Shown: positions 1-8,297 of the stretch, in pieces | How positions within the stretch are numbered: position 1 is the first letter of the stretch | Layout of the letters: the number at the start of each line of letters is the position of its first letter | NCBI GenBank assembly: GCA_034522055.1 | Contig: JAXHLS010000002.1 | Coordinates: 744,001-808,000 of the forward strand | From: Gammaproteobacteria bacterium | GTDB taxonomy: Bacteria; Pseudomonadota; Gammaproteobacteria; JAABTG01 | DNA length: 64,000 nucleotides | Reading direction: 5' to 3' | Notes under the pieces: generated by a model | Seen by the model: the letters and a program-made list of their open reading frames with translations, nothing else | Databases searched by the model: none | What the model was told of the DNA's origin: nothing | Position numbers and translations under genes: made by a program

Positions 1-28
1 AGGTAACAAAAGAAGGATATTAGGCGAG

Positions 29-388
29 GTGTTTGCAAACGGGTTTTTGAATGAAAACGTGTATCGACCACAAGAGCCATTTGATGCCGAAGAATGGGAG
101 GACACTAGAGAGACTTTAATAAACGGTATGAATTGCCCAGTGACACTCAAATATGTAAATCACGAGGGGACTGCTACCACAAGGGATGTTCTTGTGGAGG
201 AAGTATTTGTCAGTAATTCTAATTACTACATGCTGGGTTACTGCTCTCTACGCGAGCAGAAACGCACGTTCCGTGTTGACCGCATACAAGGCATAGATTT
301 CGGCCCAGAGTGCACTACAAGAGACAAAAGCTTACTTCTGGATGTCGTCTTCCAAGGAAATCCGCAAGTACAAACCAGAAACCAGTAA
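29..388 (+). CDS. WYL-domain-like small protein (cassette gene)
   Basis: The predicted protein is 119 residues. Its middle part (about residues 38-92) looks like a WYL domain: a beta-rich stretch with an R-D-V strand, then YYMLGYC, then R-T-F-R-V-D-R-I-Q-G-I. WYL domains are ligand- or nucleic-acid-sensing modules, usually attached to a helix-turn-helix or a defence protein; here no HTH is visible. The start used is GTG at 29. The frame is open back to the window edge, so the gene may begin earlier. It is AT-richer than the core genome, and an attC-like site begins 13 nt after the stop codon, so it looks like the gene of an integron cassette. Function is not known. Confidence 0.6.
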   Translation: MFANGFLNENVYRPQEPFDAEEWEDTRETLINGMNCPVTLKYVNHEGTATTRDVLVEEVFVSNSNYYMLGYCSLREQKRTFRVDRIQGIDFGPECTTRDKSLLLDVVFQGNPQVQTRNQ

Positions 389-401
389 ATACCGAAACAA
401 C

Positions 402-490
402 ACCTAACAAGGCCACAAACTCGGATCCAAAAAAAAGCGCTGCTCCTTCGTCGCTCTGCTTTTTGGATCTGGTTATGGCTGGCGTTAAGG
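402..490 (+). repeat. attC-like integron recombination site
   Basis: The site begins with ACCTAAC (402-408), an exact fit to the R'' consensus RYYYAAC, and ends with GTTAAGG (484-490), a fit to GTTRRRY except for the last base. Between them lie imperfect inverted arms (GGCCA and TGGCT; GGATCCAAAAA at 423-433 and TTTTTGGATC at 460-469), giving the long folded hairpin with bulged bases expected of attC sites. It directly follows the stop codon of the WYL-like gene, the usual cassette arrangement. No integrase is in the window. A 9-bp hairpin (492-500 with 504-512) follows immediately; 513-604 holds no gene. Confidence 0.6.
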
Positions 491-604
491 GCGCGCTTCT
501 CCCAGAAGCGCGACAACTTGGGAATGCAATTCTAGTGTCCTGTCCCGTAAGAATGTTCCCCACACGAATACTGCAGTTTCGGGGACAGTATCCTGAACTC
601 AGAA

Positions 605-955
605 CTACTCGGGAACCCGTATTCGTGTACGGTTCCGCTCAGCGGTCACGATCCCTCCCGTTGATAACTCGGTACTGTAGAGTTCGAGTGCCTTCAGGCA
701 GTAGCTCGCCTGTTCCCGGGCCGGGATTCCTACTAGACGAATGATGCCGCTATGGGGCTCGCCGAATACGACGGCTCGTTCACCGAAGTCCTTGTCGAGT
801 GTCACCAGGATCCGATCTTGTTCATGGGCCTGCCGGAGGATTTCCTTGTCACCGGGATCCTCCCCCCACTCACCAGTCCACTCGACGTCGTGTCCCCGGT
901 CCAGGAGCGCTTGCACCGCGCCACCCCAGACACAGGTATCCAGCAGCAACTTCAC
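605..955 (-). CDS. DUF5615 PIN-like toxin
   Basis: The protein is 116 residues with the pattern of the DUF5615/Mut7-C-like PIN family. It starts MKLLLDTCVWGG with the first acidic residue at D6, has a central D-K-E-I-L segment, then ILVTLDKDFGE, and ends with a G-I-I-R-L strand. Members are predicted Mg2+-dependent ribonucleases paired with DUF433 antitoxins. The start codon overlaps the end of the upstream DUF433 gene by 4 nt, so the two are translationally coupled in antitoxin-toxin order. The acidic residues look intact. Assignment to the family is firm; RNase activity is inferred. Confidence 0.8.
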   Translation of the reverse strand: MKLLLDTCVWGGAVQALLDRGHDVEWTGEWGEDPGDKEILRQAHEQDRILVTLDKDFGERAVVFGEPHSGIIRLVGIPAREQASYCLKALELYSTELSTGGIVTAERNRTRIRVPE

Positions 956-1203
956 GCGACCGAATCGATCACGCTTGGCTCGAACCGCTCATGTCCCACC
1001 AGCCGGTGGGCGTAGGCCAGACACGCATGGATGTCTTCGGGCTCCAGCCACGGATATCCCTCGAGGAGGGTGTCGGGACTATCCCCCGCCGCCAGCATTC
1101 CCAGGACGTGCTCCACTGCCAGCCTGCGACCCCGGATGATTGGCTTGCCGCCGAAGATCTCCGGATTGACGGTAATGCGTCTCAGCAGCTCCTGCTCGTT
1201 CAT
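952..1203 (-). CDS. DUF433 antitoxin
   Basis: The product (83 residues from this start) matches DUF433: ITVNPEIFGGKPIIRGRR, then a helical V-E-H-V-L-G-M-L-A-A-G and a TLLEGYPWLEPEDIHACLAYA segment. DUF433 proteins carry a winged-helix-like DNA-binding fold and neutralise DUF5615 toxins, usually autoregulating the pair. The ATG at 1203 was chosen because GAGGGCGAG lies just upstream and most family members begin M-x-x-x-E-L-L. An in-frame ATG at 1230 would add nine residues. The gene ends overlapping the toxin start by 4 nt. Confidence 0.8.
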   Translation of the reverse strand: MNEQELLRRITVNPEIFGGKPIIRGRRLAVEHVLGMLAAGDSPDTLLEGYPWLEPEDIHACLAYAHRLVGHERFEPSVIDSVA

Positions 1204-1279
1204 GGTGCTCGCCCTCGGCATGGTGACCATTAACAGTATCCGGAGTATGGAGTAGGTGGTAAAGGGTCATCCTCTCCAT

Positions 1280-1738
1280 GAACAACCCTTCTCTCCGAGC
1301 GGCGCGATTCGAACTCCCGCCCCCCACAACCCCATGCCGGCCTACGCCTCGAGGAGCGGCGCGCGATAGGGCTGCGCGGCGTACCTCTGATTGACCCAGG
1401 CGACACCGCCCGCCACGAGCTCTCGGTGAATCCATTCATCTCCAGCGTGAAGTTGCTCCACCATCCATCACGGTGATGTTAGTCGCGCACAGGGCACGGC
1501 TGAAGGCGGGCTGGGCCAGCAACTGGGTGGCCTCGCGGCCGTACGGCTGATCGCGTTCGGGGGTGTCGATGTCGGCGAGCCAGATCTTAAACGGCCGCGC
1601 TCGGGGGCTCTATGCCAGGTTCAGGGTGTCAGTGTCCACCACCCGGGCCGCCTGGCTGCGGATGTCGCACCGCGGGGCGGCGTGGGCCGACAGGGCAAGG
1701 GCCGAAAGAATGAGGGCGGTGGTAAGTCGGTGGGGCAT
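1280..1738 (-). pseudogene. Decayed secreted thermonuclease (SNase-family) gene
   Basis: Reading the minus strand from an ATG at 1738 gives a clear signal peptide (hydrophobic TTALILSALALSAHA), then A-R-V-V-D-T-D-T-L, the first staphylococcal-nuclease motif. A TAG stop at 1610-1612 follows. The same frame then continues with IWLADIDTPERDQPYGREA, the core SNase motif. After a second stop a shifted frame supplies WIHRELVAGGVAWVNQRY, then another stop and AGMGLWG, the C-terminal SNase signature. Several stops and at least one frameshift mean the gene is dead. The flanks (1231-1279 and 1739-2049) hold no recognisable gene. Confidence 0.75.
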
Positions 1739-2049
1739 GTGCTGGCGTCCGTGCTGGCTGTCGGCGGGCGAGGTTACTCCAAGCTGGGACGCTCGGACAA
1801 TTCGCGGCCGCGAGGGACCAGCAAAGAGATCGCTCGCCCTTACCCCCTGCTCGTATCTCCCGAGCCCGGCCCGTGCCGAGCCTTATTGGGGGTGGAGCGC
1901 CGCGAGTTCACTCTATTCGGGACACAGTGACGAGACCTGCGGTTACGCCACTCGCCACGGCACCCCCCTATTTCCGGCTTCTGTTACCCATGTTGTTACC
2001 CACTTATCGAAAAAAGGGCTGAGCGCATCACGTAAATGACTGTTTTTAC

Positions 2050-2125
2050 TGGAGCCGGGTAACGGATTCGAACCGTTGACCTACTGATTACAAATCAGCC
2101 GCTCTGCCAGCTGAGCTAACCCGGC
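2050..2125 (-). tRNA. tRNA-Thr (anticodon TGT)
   Basis: The minus strand from 2125 folds as a standard 76-nt tRNA with an encoded CCA end. The acceptor stem starts GCCGGGT, the D-loop contains AGCTCAGCTGGCAGAGC, the anticodon loop is TTTGTAA with anticodon TGT, and the T-arm is GGTTCGAATCC. TGT reads ACA threonine codons. Its 3' end faces the accessory DNA at 1-2049, the usual arrangement when an element has integrated at a tRNA gene, although no duplicated 3' tRNA fragment is seen inside the window. Confidence 0.95.
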
Positions 2126-2196
2126 GAGAAGTTCAAGGTGCGGGCCTGGCCTTCAGGCCTGCGGAATTCTAGGCCTCACGGCACCACGGGGCAATG

Positions 2197-3066
2197 TCAG
2201 GGACAGGAGCGGGCCGGGGACAGCTCGGGCACCAGCGCCGCCAGCTCGGCGCGGGGGAGGCGGGCGTCTATGGCCAGGGTGATGCGCAGCCAGGTCTGGT
2301 CAAACTGCTCGTAGCGGACCTCCATGGCGGGCTCGAAGCCCTTGGATTCCAGTTCGTCCATGCGGGCCCTGGCGGAGTTCTCGCGGCTGTAGAGGCCGAG
2401 GGATACCGCGTTGACGTTGGGGCCTCTCATGACACGAATGAAATCGGTCACGCCGGCGTCCCGCAGGCGGTCGAGGGCCTCCCGGGCCGCGGTGATGTCG
2501 GCGAACTGGGGCAGGTAGATCCAGTAGCGATTGGGCCGGCGGTCCTGGCGGGTCTCGGTCTCCACGGTCATGCCCTGCTCTTCCAGCAGGGCCACCATGG
2601 CGTCGGTGTCGGCCTCCTCGGGGAAGGGCCCGAGCAGCACACAGCGGGTCGCGACGAGCGCCGGCGCCGGCTCTTCGCCGGACTCGTCATCCGCCTCGGC
2701 CGCGGCCTCGGGTGGTGCCGATAGCGGTGCCGACGGTGCCCCGTCGGGGGGCTCCTCTCCGGCGGTCGCAGTGGCTGACGGGGGCTGTGTCCCGTCCTGC
2801 ACGACGGCGGGGGCGGGTGGCTCGGGGGTGGCCCCTGCTGCCGTGGCTGCCTCCGGGGTGGCCCCTGGAGTGGCCTTGGGTGCCTTCTCTGGGGCCGCGG
2901 GCGTTGCCGGATCGCGGCCCGGGCCCTCCTCCACCAGGTGCAGGCGCTCCACGGCACCCCGGCTGGAGGCCGTGACCGGCTCGGGCGCCACTGCCTTCAA
3001 CTGGTAGACGTTCCATCCCAGGTAACCCAGGTTGGCAAGCAGCAACAGCCACAGTACGGCGCGCAC
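2197..3066 (-). CDS. SPOR-domain membrane protein
   Basis: A 289-residue protein starting at GTG 3066, which follows GGGGGAGACTGA and lies 2 nt after the coaX stop. Residues about 3-20 form one transmembrane helix (AVLWLLLLANLGYLGWNVY). A long low-complexity Pro/Ala/Glu/Thr region (about 30-155) precedes a C-terminal SPOR-like domain with the C-V-L-L-G-P-F start and Y-W-I-Y-L-P strand, and a second related half (SLGLYSRENSARARMDEL). SPOR domains bind denuded septal peptidoglycan, so a periplasmic division role is likely. It is the last gene of birA-coaX-SPOR, followed by tRNA-Thr. Confidence 0.8.
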   Translation of the reverse strand: MRAVLWLLLLANLGYLGWNVYQLKAVAPEPVTASSRGAVERLHLVEEGPGRDPATPAAPEKAPKATPGATPEAATAAGATPEPPAPAVVQDGTQPPSATATAGEEPPDGAPSAPLSAPPEAAAEADDESGEEPAPALVATRCVLLGPFPEEADTDAMVALLEEQGMTVETETRQDRRPNRYWIYLPQFADITAAREALDRLRDAGVTDFIRVMRGPNVNAVSLGLYSRENSARARMDELESKGFEPAMEVRYEQFDQTWLRITLAIDARLPRAELAALVPELSPARSCP

Positions 3067-3067
3067 T

Positions 3068-3817
3068 TCAGTCTCCCCCGATAATCGCCAGGCCCTGCAG
3101 GACCAGCCGGGGTTCATGATGCCATTGCCCGGACAAGCGGGCGAGCACGTGGGGGGCATCGCCGCCGGTGATGATGGCGGTCAAGGCGCCTTGGGCCCCG
3201 CCACGGGCATCGGCCTCCAGCGCGTCCAGGGCGGCCGCCAGCATGAGCAGGGTGCCGGCGCGGACGCCGTCGGCGGTATCCCGGGCGAGCCCCGGCGCGA
3301 CCTCACCGGTGACGTCGGCCGGGGCGTCGACTAGGGCGCTGGTGCCCGTGCCGAGGGCCCGGCGCATCAGTCCGAGGCCGGGCATGATGACCCCGCCCAG
3401 GTGGCCGCCGTCCGCCCTCACCCCGTCCACCGTCACCGCGGTGCCGCAATCGGCCACCAGCACGTCTCCGGGCCAGCGGGCATGGGCCGCCACCATGGCC
3501 GCCCAACGGTCACAGCCCAGGGCCTCGGGCCGGGCATAGGCATTGCGCACACCGCATCCCGCGGCCGGGGCGGTGATGAAGCGGGGGCGGAGCTTGAACC
3601 GCCGCGCCACCGCCTCTGCCACGGCCCGGCTCCCGGCGGCCCCCGCCACGTTGCTCACCACCACCGCCTCGGGCGCCGGCAGGCCGGCCAGCAGGGTATC
3701 CAGAACGCTTGCGAGGCCACTGCCACCGTGATGCGCGCGCCCGGATGCTCCGAGGTCCGCCCCCTCCTGGAGGGCCCAGCCGATAAAGGTGTTGCCCACG
3801 TCCAGCAGCAGTCTCAC
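3068..3817 (-). CDS. coaX: Type III pantothenate kinase
   Basis: CoaX phosphorylates pantothenate with ATP, the first step of coenzyme A synthesis. The 249-residue protein shows the ASKHA-fold signatures: LLLDVGNTFIGWAL at the N terminus (phosphate 1), ADCGTAVTVDGV near residue 120, and GGVIMPGLGLMRRALGTGTS, the pantothenate-binding and dimer region. The start is GTG 3817, overlapping the birA stop as GTGA; a longer upstream reading in this frame only covers the birA gene. The birA-coaX pair is common in Gammaproteobacteria that lack coaA. Confidence 0.93.
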   Translation of the reverse strand: MRLLLDVGNTFIGWALQEGADLGASGRAHHGGSGLASVLDTLLAGLPAPEAVVVSNVAGAAGSRAVAEAVARRFKLRPRFITAPAAGCGVRNAYARPEALGCDRWAAMVAAHARWPGDVLVADCGTAVTVDGVRADGGHLGGVIMPGLGLMRRALGTGTSALVDAPADVTGEVAPGLARDTADGVRAGTLLMLAAALDALEADARGGAQGALTAIITGGDAPHVLARLSGQWHHEPRLVLQGLAIIGGD

Positions 3818-4815
3818 GGGGCCACCCTCAGACTCACCTCGCCGGCGTGAAAATGCCTGACACCCTGACCGGTGCGGATCCGCAGGGCGCCGTCGCCGTC
3901 GGTGCCGAGGGCCGTGCCCTCCACCCTGCCATCGGCCAGGTGGAGGGTGACTCGGCGCCCGCGGGTCAGGTCCAGGGCATCCCAATCGGCCTGGCAGGCG
4001 GCCATGCCCTGGCGCTCGAAACGGGCCACCCCGGCCAGCATCTCCTCCAACAGACGGCCCGCCACGCGATTGCGGTCCCAGGGCTGTCCCGTCACCATGC
4101 GCAGGCTGGTCCACGGTTGGTCGATGTCCGCCGCCATCATGTTCACGTTCACCCCCACGCCGATGACCACCTTGTAGGGGCCGGCGGCCTCTCCCACCAG
4201 TTCCAGCAGCATCCCCGCCAGCTTGCGCCCCCGCCAATAGACGTCGTTGGGCCATTTCAAGCCGATATCGCCGGCCCCCATGGACCGCAGGGCGCGCGCC
4301 ACCGCGACCGCCACCGCCAGGCTGCAGGCCGGCAGGGCATGGGCGATGTCCTCGAAATACCACAGCAGCGACAGATACAGGTTCTGGCCAAAGGGGGATA
4401 CCCAGACGCGGCCCCGCCGCCCGCGGCCGCCGCTCTGATGTTCGCTTACCACCGCCGCGGGCGCCGTACCGCCCGACACGGCCCGGCCGATGAGCCAGCG
4501 GTTGGTGGAATCCACGCTGGGCAGCACATCGAGTTGTCTCAGGGCAGGACCGTCATGGGGACCCATGGCCGCCCGGATACGTTCCTCGGCCAGCAGGTCC
4601 ACGGACTCGGCCAGCCGATAGCCCTTGCCGGTGACGCCGTGGACCTCGAAGCCCAGGGCCGCGAGACTGCGCATCAGACGCCATACACCGCCCCGCCCCA
4701 CCCCCAGGGCGGCGCCGAGGTCCTCGCCGGAATGGAAACGACCGTCCGCGAGTAGTTCGAGAAGCCGCAGAATGGCCTCCAGTTGGCGGGGCCCAGGAAA
4801 CGGGAGTGCAGTCAT
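3814..4815 (-). CDS. birA: Bifunctional biotin-protein ligase / biotin operon repressor
   Basis: The 333-residue protein has an N-terminal winged helix (about residues 10-70, with [19 protein letters not shown] as the recognition part) and then the ligase domain: STNRWL, the biotinyl-AMP loop [32 protein letters not shown] and a C-terminal SH3-like domain. It makes biotinyl-5'-AMP, biotinylates the acetyl-CoA carboxylase carrier protein and can repress biotin genes. The start at ATG 4815 gives the usual BirA N terminus (E. coli BirA is 321 residues). It is divergent from the reductase gene at 4919, with a 103-bp shared promoter region. Confidence 0.93.
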   Translation of the reverse strand: MTALPFPGPRQLEAILRLLELLADGRFHSGEDLGAALGVGRGGVWRLMRSLAALGFEVHGVTGKGYRLAESVDLLAEERIRAAMGPHDGPALRQLDVLPSVDSTNRWLIGRAVSGGTAPAAVVSEHQSGGRGRRGRVWVSPFGQNLYLSLLWYFEDIAHALPACSLAVAVAVARALRSMGAGDIGLKWPNDVYWRGRKLAGMLLELVGEAAGPYKVVIGVGVNVNMMAADIDQPWTSLRMVTGQPWDRNRVAGRLLEEMLAGVARFERQGMAACQADWDALDLTRGRRVTLHLADGRVEGTALGTDGDGALRIRTGQGVRHFHAGEVSLRVAP

Positions 4816-4918
4816 GACGGCATGGGAAGCTAGCCCCTTTGTCACCCTCAGGCAAGGTATTACCGCCCCCCCGCCATCGGCTACATTAGGACACACAGAA
4901 CTCACGGGAGACGCATCC

Positions 4919-6271
4919 ATGTCCAAGCATTTCGATCTCATCGCCATCGGTGGCGGCAGTGGTGGCCTGTCGGTCGCCGAGCGGGCGGCCCGCTATGGCG
5001 CCAGTGCGGCGGTGGTGGAAACCAAGGAGCTGGGCGGCACCTGCGTCAACCTCGGCTGCGTACCGAAGAAGGTGATGTGGAACGCCGCCAACCTGGCCCA
5101 GGCCATGGAATACGCCAAGGATTACGGCTTCGAGGTGGAGCGCGGCGAACTGGACTGGAAGCGCCTCAAGGTCAAGCGGGACAACCATATCGCCGGCATC
5201 AACGAGTGGTACGAGACCTACCTCGTCGATTCCAGCATCGAGCACATCACAGGCTTCGCCCGCTTCGTGGACCAGCGCACCATCGAGGTAGACGGCGAGC
5301 AGTACACCGCCGACCACATCGCCATCGCCCCCGGTGGCCTGCCCATGGTGCTCGACGTCCCCGGCGCCGAGATCGGCATCACCTCGGACGACTTCTTCGA
5401 CCTGGAGGATTGCCCGGGACGCGTCGCCATCGTCGGAGGCGGCTACATCGGCGTGGAACTCGCGGGCGTCTTCCACGCCGTGGGTTGCGAGGTGAACATC
5501 CTGCTGCGGGCCGAGGAGGACTTCCTGCCCGGCTTCGACTCCATGCTGCGGGAGACCCTCATGACCGAGATGGTGAAAAGCGGCATCAGCTTCCACGGCA
5601 ACACCTCGGTGGCAGCCATCGAACGGCAGGATGGCGGTATGCTGCGCATCACCACTACCCGGGGCCAGCACATTGACGATTTCGACCAGCTCTTGTGGGC
5701 AGTAGGGCGCCGCCCCAATACCGACGATCTCAACCTCGAGGCCGCCTGTGTGAAGACGGACGAGCGCGGTTTCATCCCCACCGATGAGTTCCAGAACACC
5801 AACGTGGAGGGCATCTACGCCCTCGGCGATGTCACCGGCCGCACGCCGCTGACCCCCGTGGCCATCGCCGCCGGACGGCGCCTCGCCGACCGCCTGTTCG
5901 ACGGCAGGACCGACCGCCACCTCGTCTACGAGAACATCCCGTCCGTAGTATTCTCCCACCCCCCCATCGGCACCGTGGGTCTCACCGAGGAAGATGCCCG
6001 GCGCATTCACGGCGACGCGGTAAAGACCTACACCACTCACTTCACGCCCATGTTCTACGCCTTCACCCGCCACCGCGAGGCCACCGCCATGAAGCTGGTG
6101 ACGGTGGGCGCCCGGGAGCGCATCGTGGGCTGCCACGTCATCGGCCTCGGCGCCGACGAGATGCTCCAGGGCTTCGCCGTGGCCATCCGCATGGGGGCCA
6201 CCAAGCGAGACTTCGACGACACCGTGGCCATCCACCCCACCAGTGCCGAGGAACTGGTGACCATGAAGTAG
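4919..6271 (+). CDS. gor: Glutathione (or glutathione amide) disulfide reductase
   Basis: A 450-residue FAD-dependent class I disulfide oxidoreductase. The FAD dinucleotide fold is IAIGGGSGG, the redox-active disulfide is C42/C47 in [13 protein letters not shown], the nicotinamide-nucleotide fold is [12 protein letters not shown], and the dimer-partner active site is the terminal H-P-T-S-A-E-E. The start at ATG 4919 has GGGAG 8 nt upstream. The overall sequence, including FTPM and [12 protein letters not shown], is as I remember the glutathione amide reductase of Chromatium. At the cofactor site only the first of the two 2'-phosphate arginines of E. coli Gor is kept ([13 protein letters not shown]); acidic residues follow. 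NADH use is therefore possible. Confidence 0.85.
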   Translation: MSKHFDLIAIGGGSGGLSVAERAARYGASAAVVETKELGGTCVNLGCVPKKVMWNAANLAQAMEYAKDYGFEVERGELDWKRLKVKRDNHIAGINEWYETYLVDSSIEHITGFARFVDQRTIEVDGEQYTADHIAIAPGGLPMVLDVPGAEIGITSDDFFDLEDCPGRVAIVGGGYIGVELAGVFHAVGCEVNILLRAEEDFLPGFDSMLRETLMTEMVKSGISFHGNTSVAAIERQDGGMLRITTTRGQHIDDFDQLLWAVGRRPNTDDLNLEAACVKTDERGFIPTDEFQNTNVEGIYALGDVTGRTPLTPVAIAAGRRLADRLFDGRTDRHLVYENIPSVVFSHPPIGTVGLTEEDARRIHGDAVKTYTTHFTPMFYAFTRHREATAMKLVTVGARERIVGCHVIGLGADEMLQGFAVAIRMGATKRDFDDTVAIHPTSAEELVTMK

Positions 6272-6465
6272 GGATTCAAAAGCGGGGAACCACGAAAGAC
6301 TCGAAAAATGCGAAAGGGATACCCAGGCTCCCGCCATGTCCCGACGTTGGAGAGGGGGACTGGACGTTCGTTGTTGTTTCCGTGGCTGGAAAGCAACGGT
6401 CAACCGACCGCCCTCGTCCGATCCTCACTGGTGACGTGCCCTGCCCAACACCTGTCCTGTGTTCT

Positions 6466-6616
6466 TTATGCCCCTGAGCGAGCATCCGGACAGGCATCTG
6501 TTCTCCGGCTCCCTGGCGAACCCCGGCGCTCTACCTTTTCGCGCCTTTCGCGTATTTCGTGGTTGATCGCCGTTGATCAACGCGTGTCGATATCCCCGTC
6601 GCCGTGGTCGTGAGGC
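6466..6616. repeat. Left copy of ~150-bp direct repeat
   Basis: This segment is about 93% identical by eye, with one 1-nt indel, to 9491-9640, in the same orientation. It begins TTATGCCCCTGAGCG, includes the dispersed motif TTTCGCGTATTTCGTGGTTG and ends with a duplicate of the last codons of the MFS gene (6577-6616 encode HDHGDGDID..R-stop on the minus strand). The rest of 6272-6663 shows no gene, apart from another CCACGAAA-type repeat near 6288-6315. Confidence 0.85.
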
Positions 6617-6663
6617 GCGACGCCGCATAATCGAAGCCGACGGCGAAGCATTTGGAGACACAG

Positions 6664-7947
6664 GTGGATTCGAAGCTTTTCTGGATCATTCGGCAGTCGC
6701 TCAGAAAAGTCTGGGTGCGGGCCGTCAGTTTCGCCTTGTTCGCCGTCATAACCGTTGGCATCGCACCCTTTTTAGAAAGATATGTGCCGACGGCGTTCGC
6801 CGCGGGTCTGGCGAATATACCGGTAGATAAAATTCTCACGATCCTGGCTTCGTCCATGCTGGCCGTGACTACATTCTCGCTCTCGATCGCGGTATCCGCG
6901 CTCACAGCCGCCGCGAGCAATGCTACGCCCCGCGCCACCGCGCTTCTACAGGAGGACTCCACGACCCAGAACGTGCTTGCGACCTTTCTTGGCGCCTTCC
7001 TTTTCAGTCTGGTCGGACTGATTGCGGTGCGTACTCCGTTTTATGACCGGTCCGCGCAGATATTTTTGTTCCTGGCCACTCTGGTTGTGGTCGCCCTTGT
7101 CGTGACTGCTCTGCTGCGATGGATCAGCCACCTCCTGACCTTCGGCAGGATGAACGATACGCTAGACCGTGTTGAGGAAGCTGCTGTGCGCGCTCTCAAA
7201 CGACGTCTCGCCAATCCCTATCTCGGCGGCAAGCCACTGCACCAGGCGATCCCTGGGGACGCAGTGCCGATAGCATCGGTCCATACAGGCTATGTCCAGC
7301 ATATCGACGTCAATGCGCTTGCCGAATTTGCCCAGGAGTTCGACGCGGAGATCTACCTCGCCGCACTGCCCGGCAGCTTCGTCCACCAAGCCGCGCAGAT
7401 TCTCCGGATCCATGGTTCTGCGCCCTCTGATGATCAGGCAGATAGGCTGCGGCGGGCATTCACGCTCGGCAATGAGCGCACATTCGATCAGGATCCGAGA
7501 TTCGGTTTGATCGTTCTTTCCGAGATTGCCTCGAGAGCACTGTCGCCCGCGGTGAACGATCCGGGTACGGCGATCAGCGTCATCGGACGGCTCGTTCGAG
7601 TATTGTCGTGCCGGGTCGAGCGTGCCGACCCTGCGGTCGATTACCCCGCGGTACATGTGCCTCCCGTGCTACCCGCCGACATGATTTACGATGCCTTCCG
7701 GCCGATCGCGCGGGACGGTGCGGCAGTCATTGAAGTACAGATGCGCTTGCACAAGGCCCTTGATGCGCTGCAACGTATCGCGCCGGTGGCTTTCGGGGAG
7801 ACAGCCGCAGAGCTTTCAGCCTATGCGCTCGAAAGCACGGCGGAAGCAGGTGCGAATGCCGCTGACCTTGGCGCGCTAAAAGCCGTGGCGGTCTTGTCAG
7901 GGCAGACACTGAGGCTCGAAGGTGGTAACCAGCCTCCTGGACACTGA
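6664..7947 (+). CDS. DUF2254 family membrane protein
   Basis: A 427-residue protein whose first third has four hydrophobic helices (about residues 17-37, 54-80, 100-122 and 130-153) and whose remainder is a soluble domain with AIPGDAVPIASVHTGYVQHID and DPRFGLIVLSEIASRALSPA, both typical of DUF2254. The family has no established function; it is sometimes suggested to be channel- or stress-related. GTG 6664 has GGAG 6 nt upstream; TTG 6652 would add four residues. Composition is less GC-rich than the flanks, and the gene lies inside a module bounded by direct repeats, so it is probably acquired. Confidence 0.8.
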   Translation: MDSKLFWIIRQSLRKVWVRAVSFALFAVITVGIAPFLERYVPTAFAAGLANIPVDKILTILASSMLAVTTFSLSIAVSALTAAASNATPRATALLQEDSTTQNVLATFLGAFLFSLVGLIAVRTPFYDRSAQIFLFLATLVVVALVVTALLRWISHLLTFGRMNDTLDRVEEAAVRALKRRLANPYLGGKPLHQAIPGDAVPIASVHTGYVQHIDVNALAEFAQEFDAEIYLAALPGSFVHQAAQILRIHGSAPSDDQADRLRRAFTLGNERTFDQDPRFGLIVLSEIASRALSPAVNDPGTAISVIGRLVRVLSCRVERADPAVDYPAVHVPPVLPADMIYDAFRPIARDGAAVIEVQMRLHKALDALQRIAPVAFGETAAELSAYALESTAEAGANAADLGALKAVAVLSGQTLRLEGGNQPPGH

Positions 7948-8297
7948 ACAGCCGGGAGGAAAAACGGCGAGGCGACGGATTCGCCATGGCTGCGCGGCGA
8001 TGTCATGCCCTTGCCTGCGGCTTGGTGCAGGTCGAGTTCATGGCTCCTCCCGCGCTCACGATGCTTGTCCTCGCCCATTGAAAACGGTCACCGCGACGTG
8101 GCCAGCCAGGCCCGCCATACCGCGCTTTTCGCCCCACCGACCGGCCTCACGGCGCTCCCGGGCGGACACCTTGGGCCGGCGCCGGACCGGTTCGGTAACG
8201 CTCCGCTATCGCCGGTCTTCGCCGTCCTTGCCGTGCTCGGGGCACTTTTAGAAACGTCCTTGGCGACCTGCAGCCGAAGCGAGCCCGCGCCAGCGCC
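7948..8297. other. Intergenic region between convergent genes
   Basis: About 350 bp between the convergent DUF2254 and FNT genes. I see no coding signal, RNA gene or clear intrinsic terminator. Confidence 0.5.

Noticed and set aside
492-512. Intrinsic terminator for the toxin-antitoxin pair
   Set aside because: The 9-bp stem is perfect but no T-tract follows on either strand.
1563-2039. Plus-strand 158-residue open frame near the tRNA
   Set aside because: It lies opposite the decayed nuclease gene, is rich in Arg/Ser/Ala and has no domain.
4886-6403. A 505-residue open frame antisense to the reductase gene
   Set aside because: Shadow of a GC-rich gene; no motif, and the gor-like protein is complete on the other strand.
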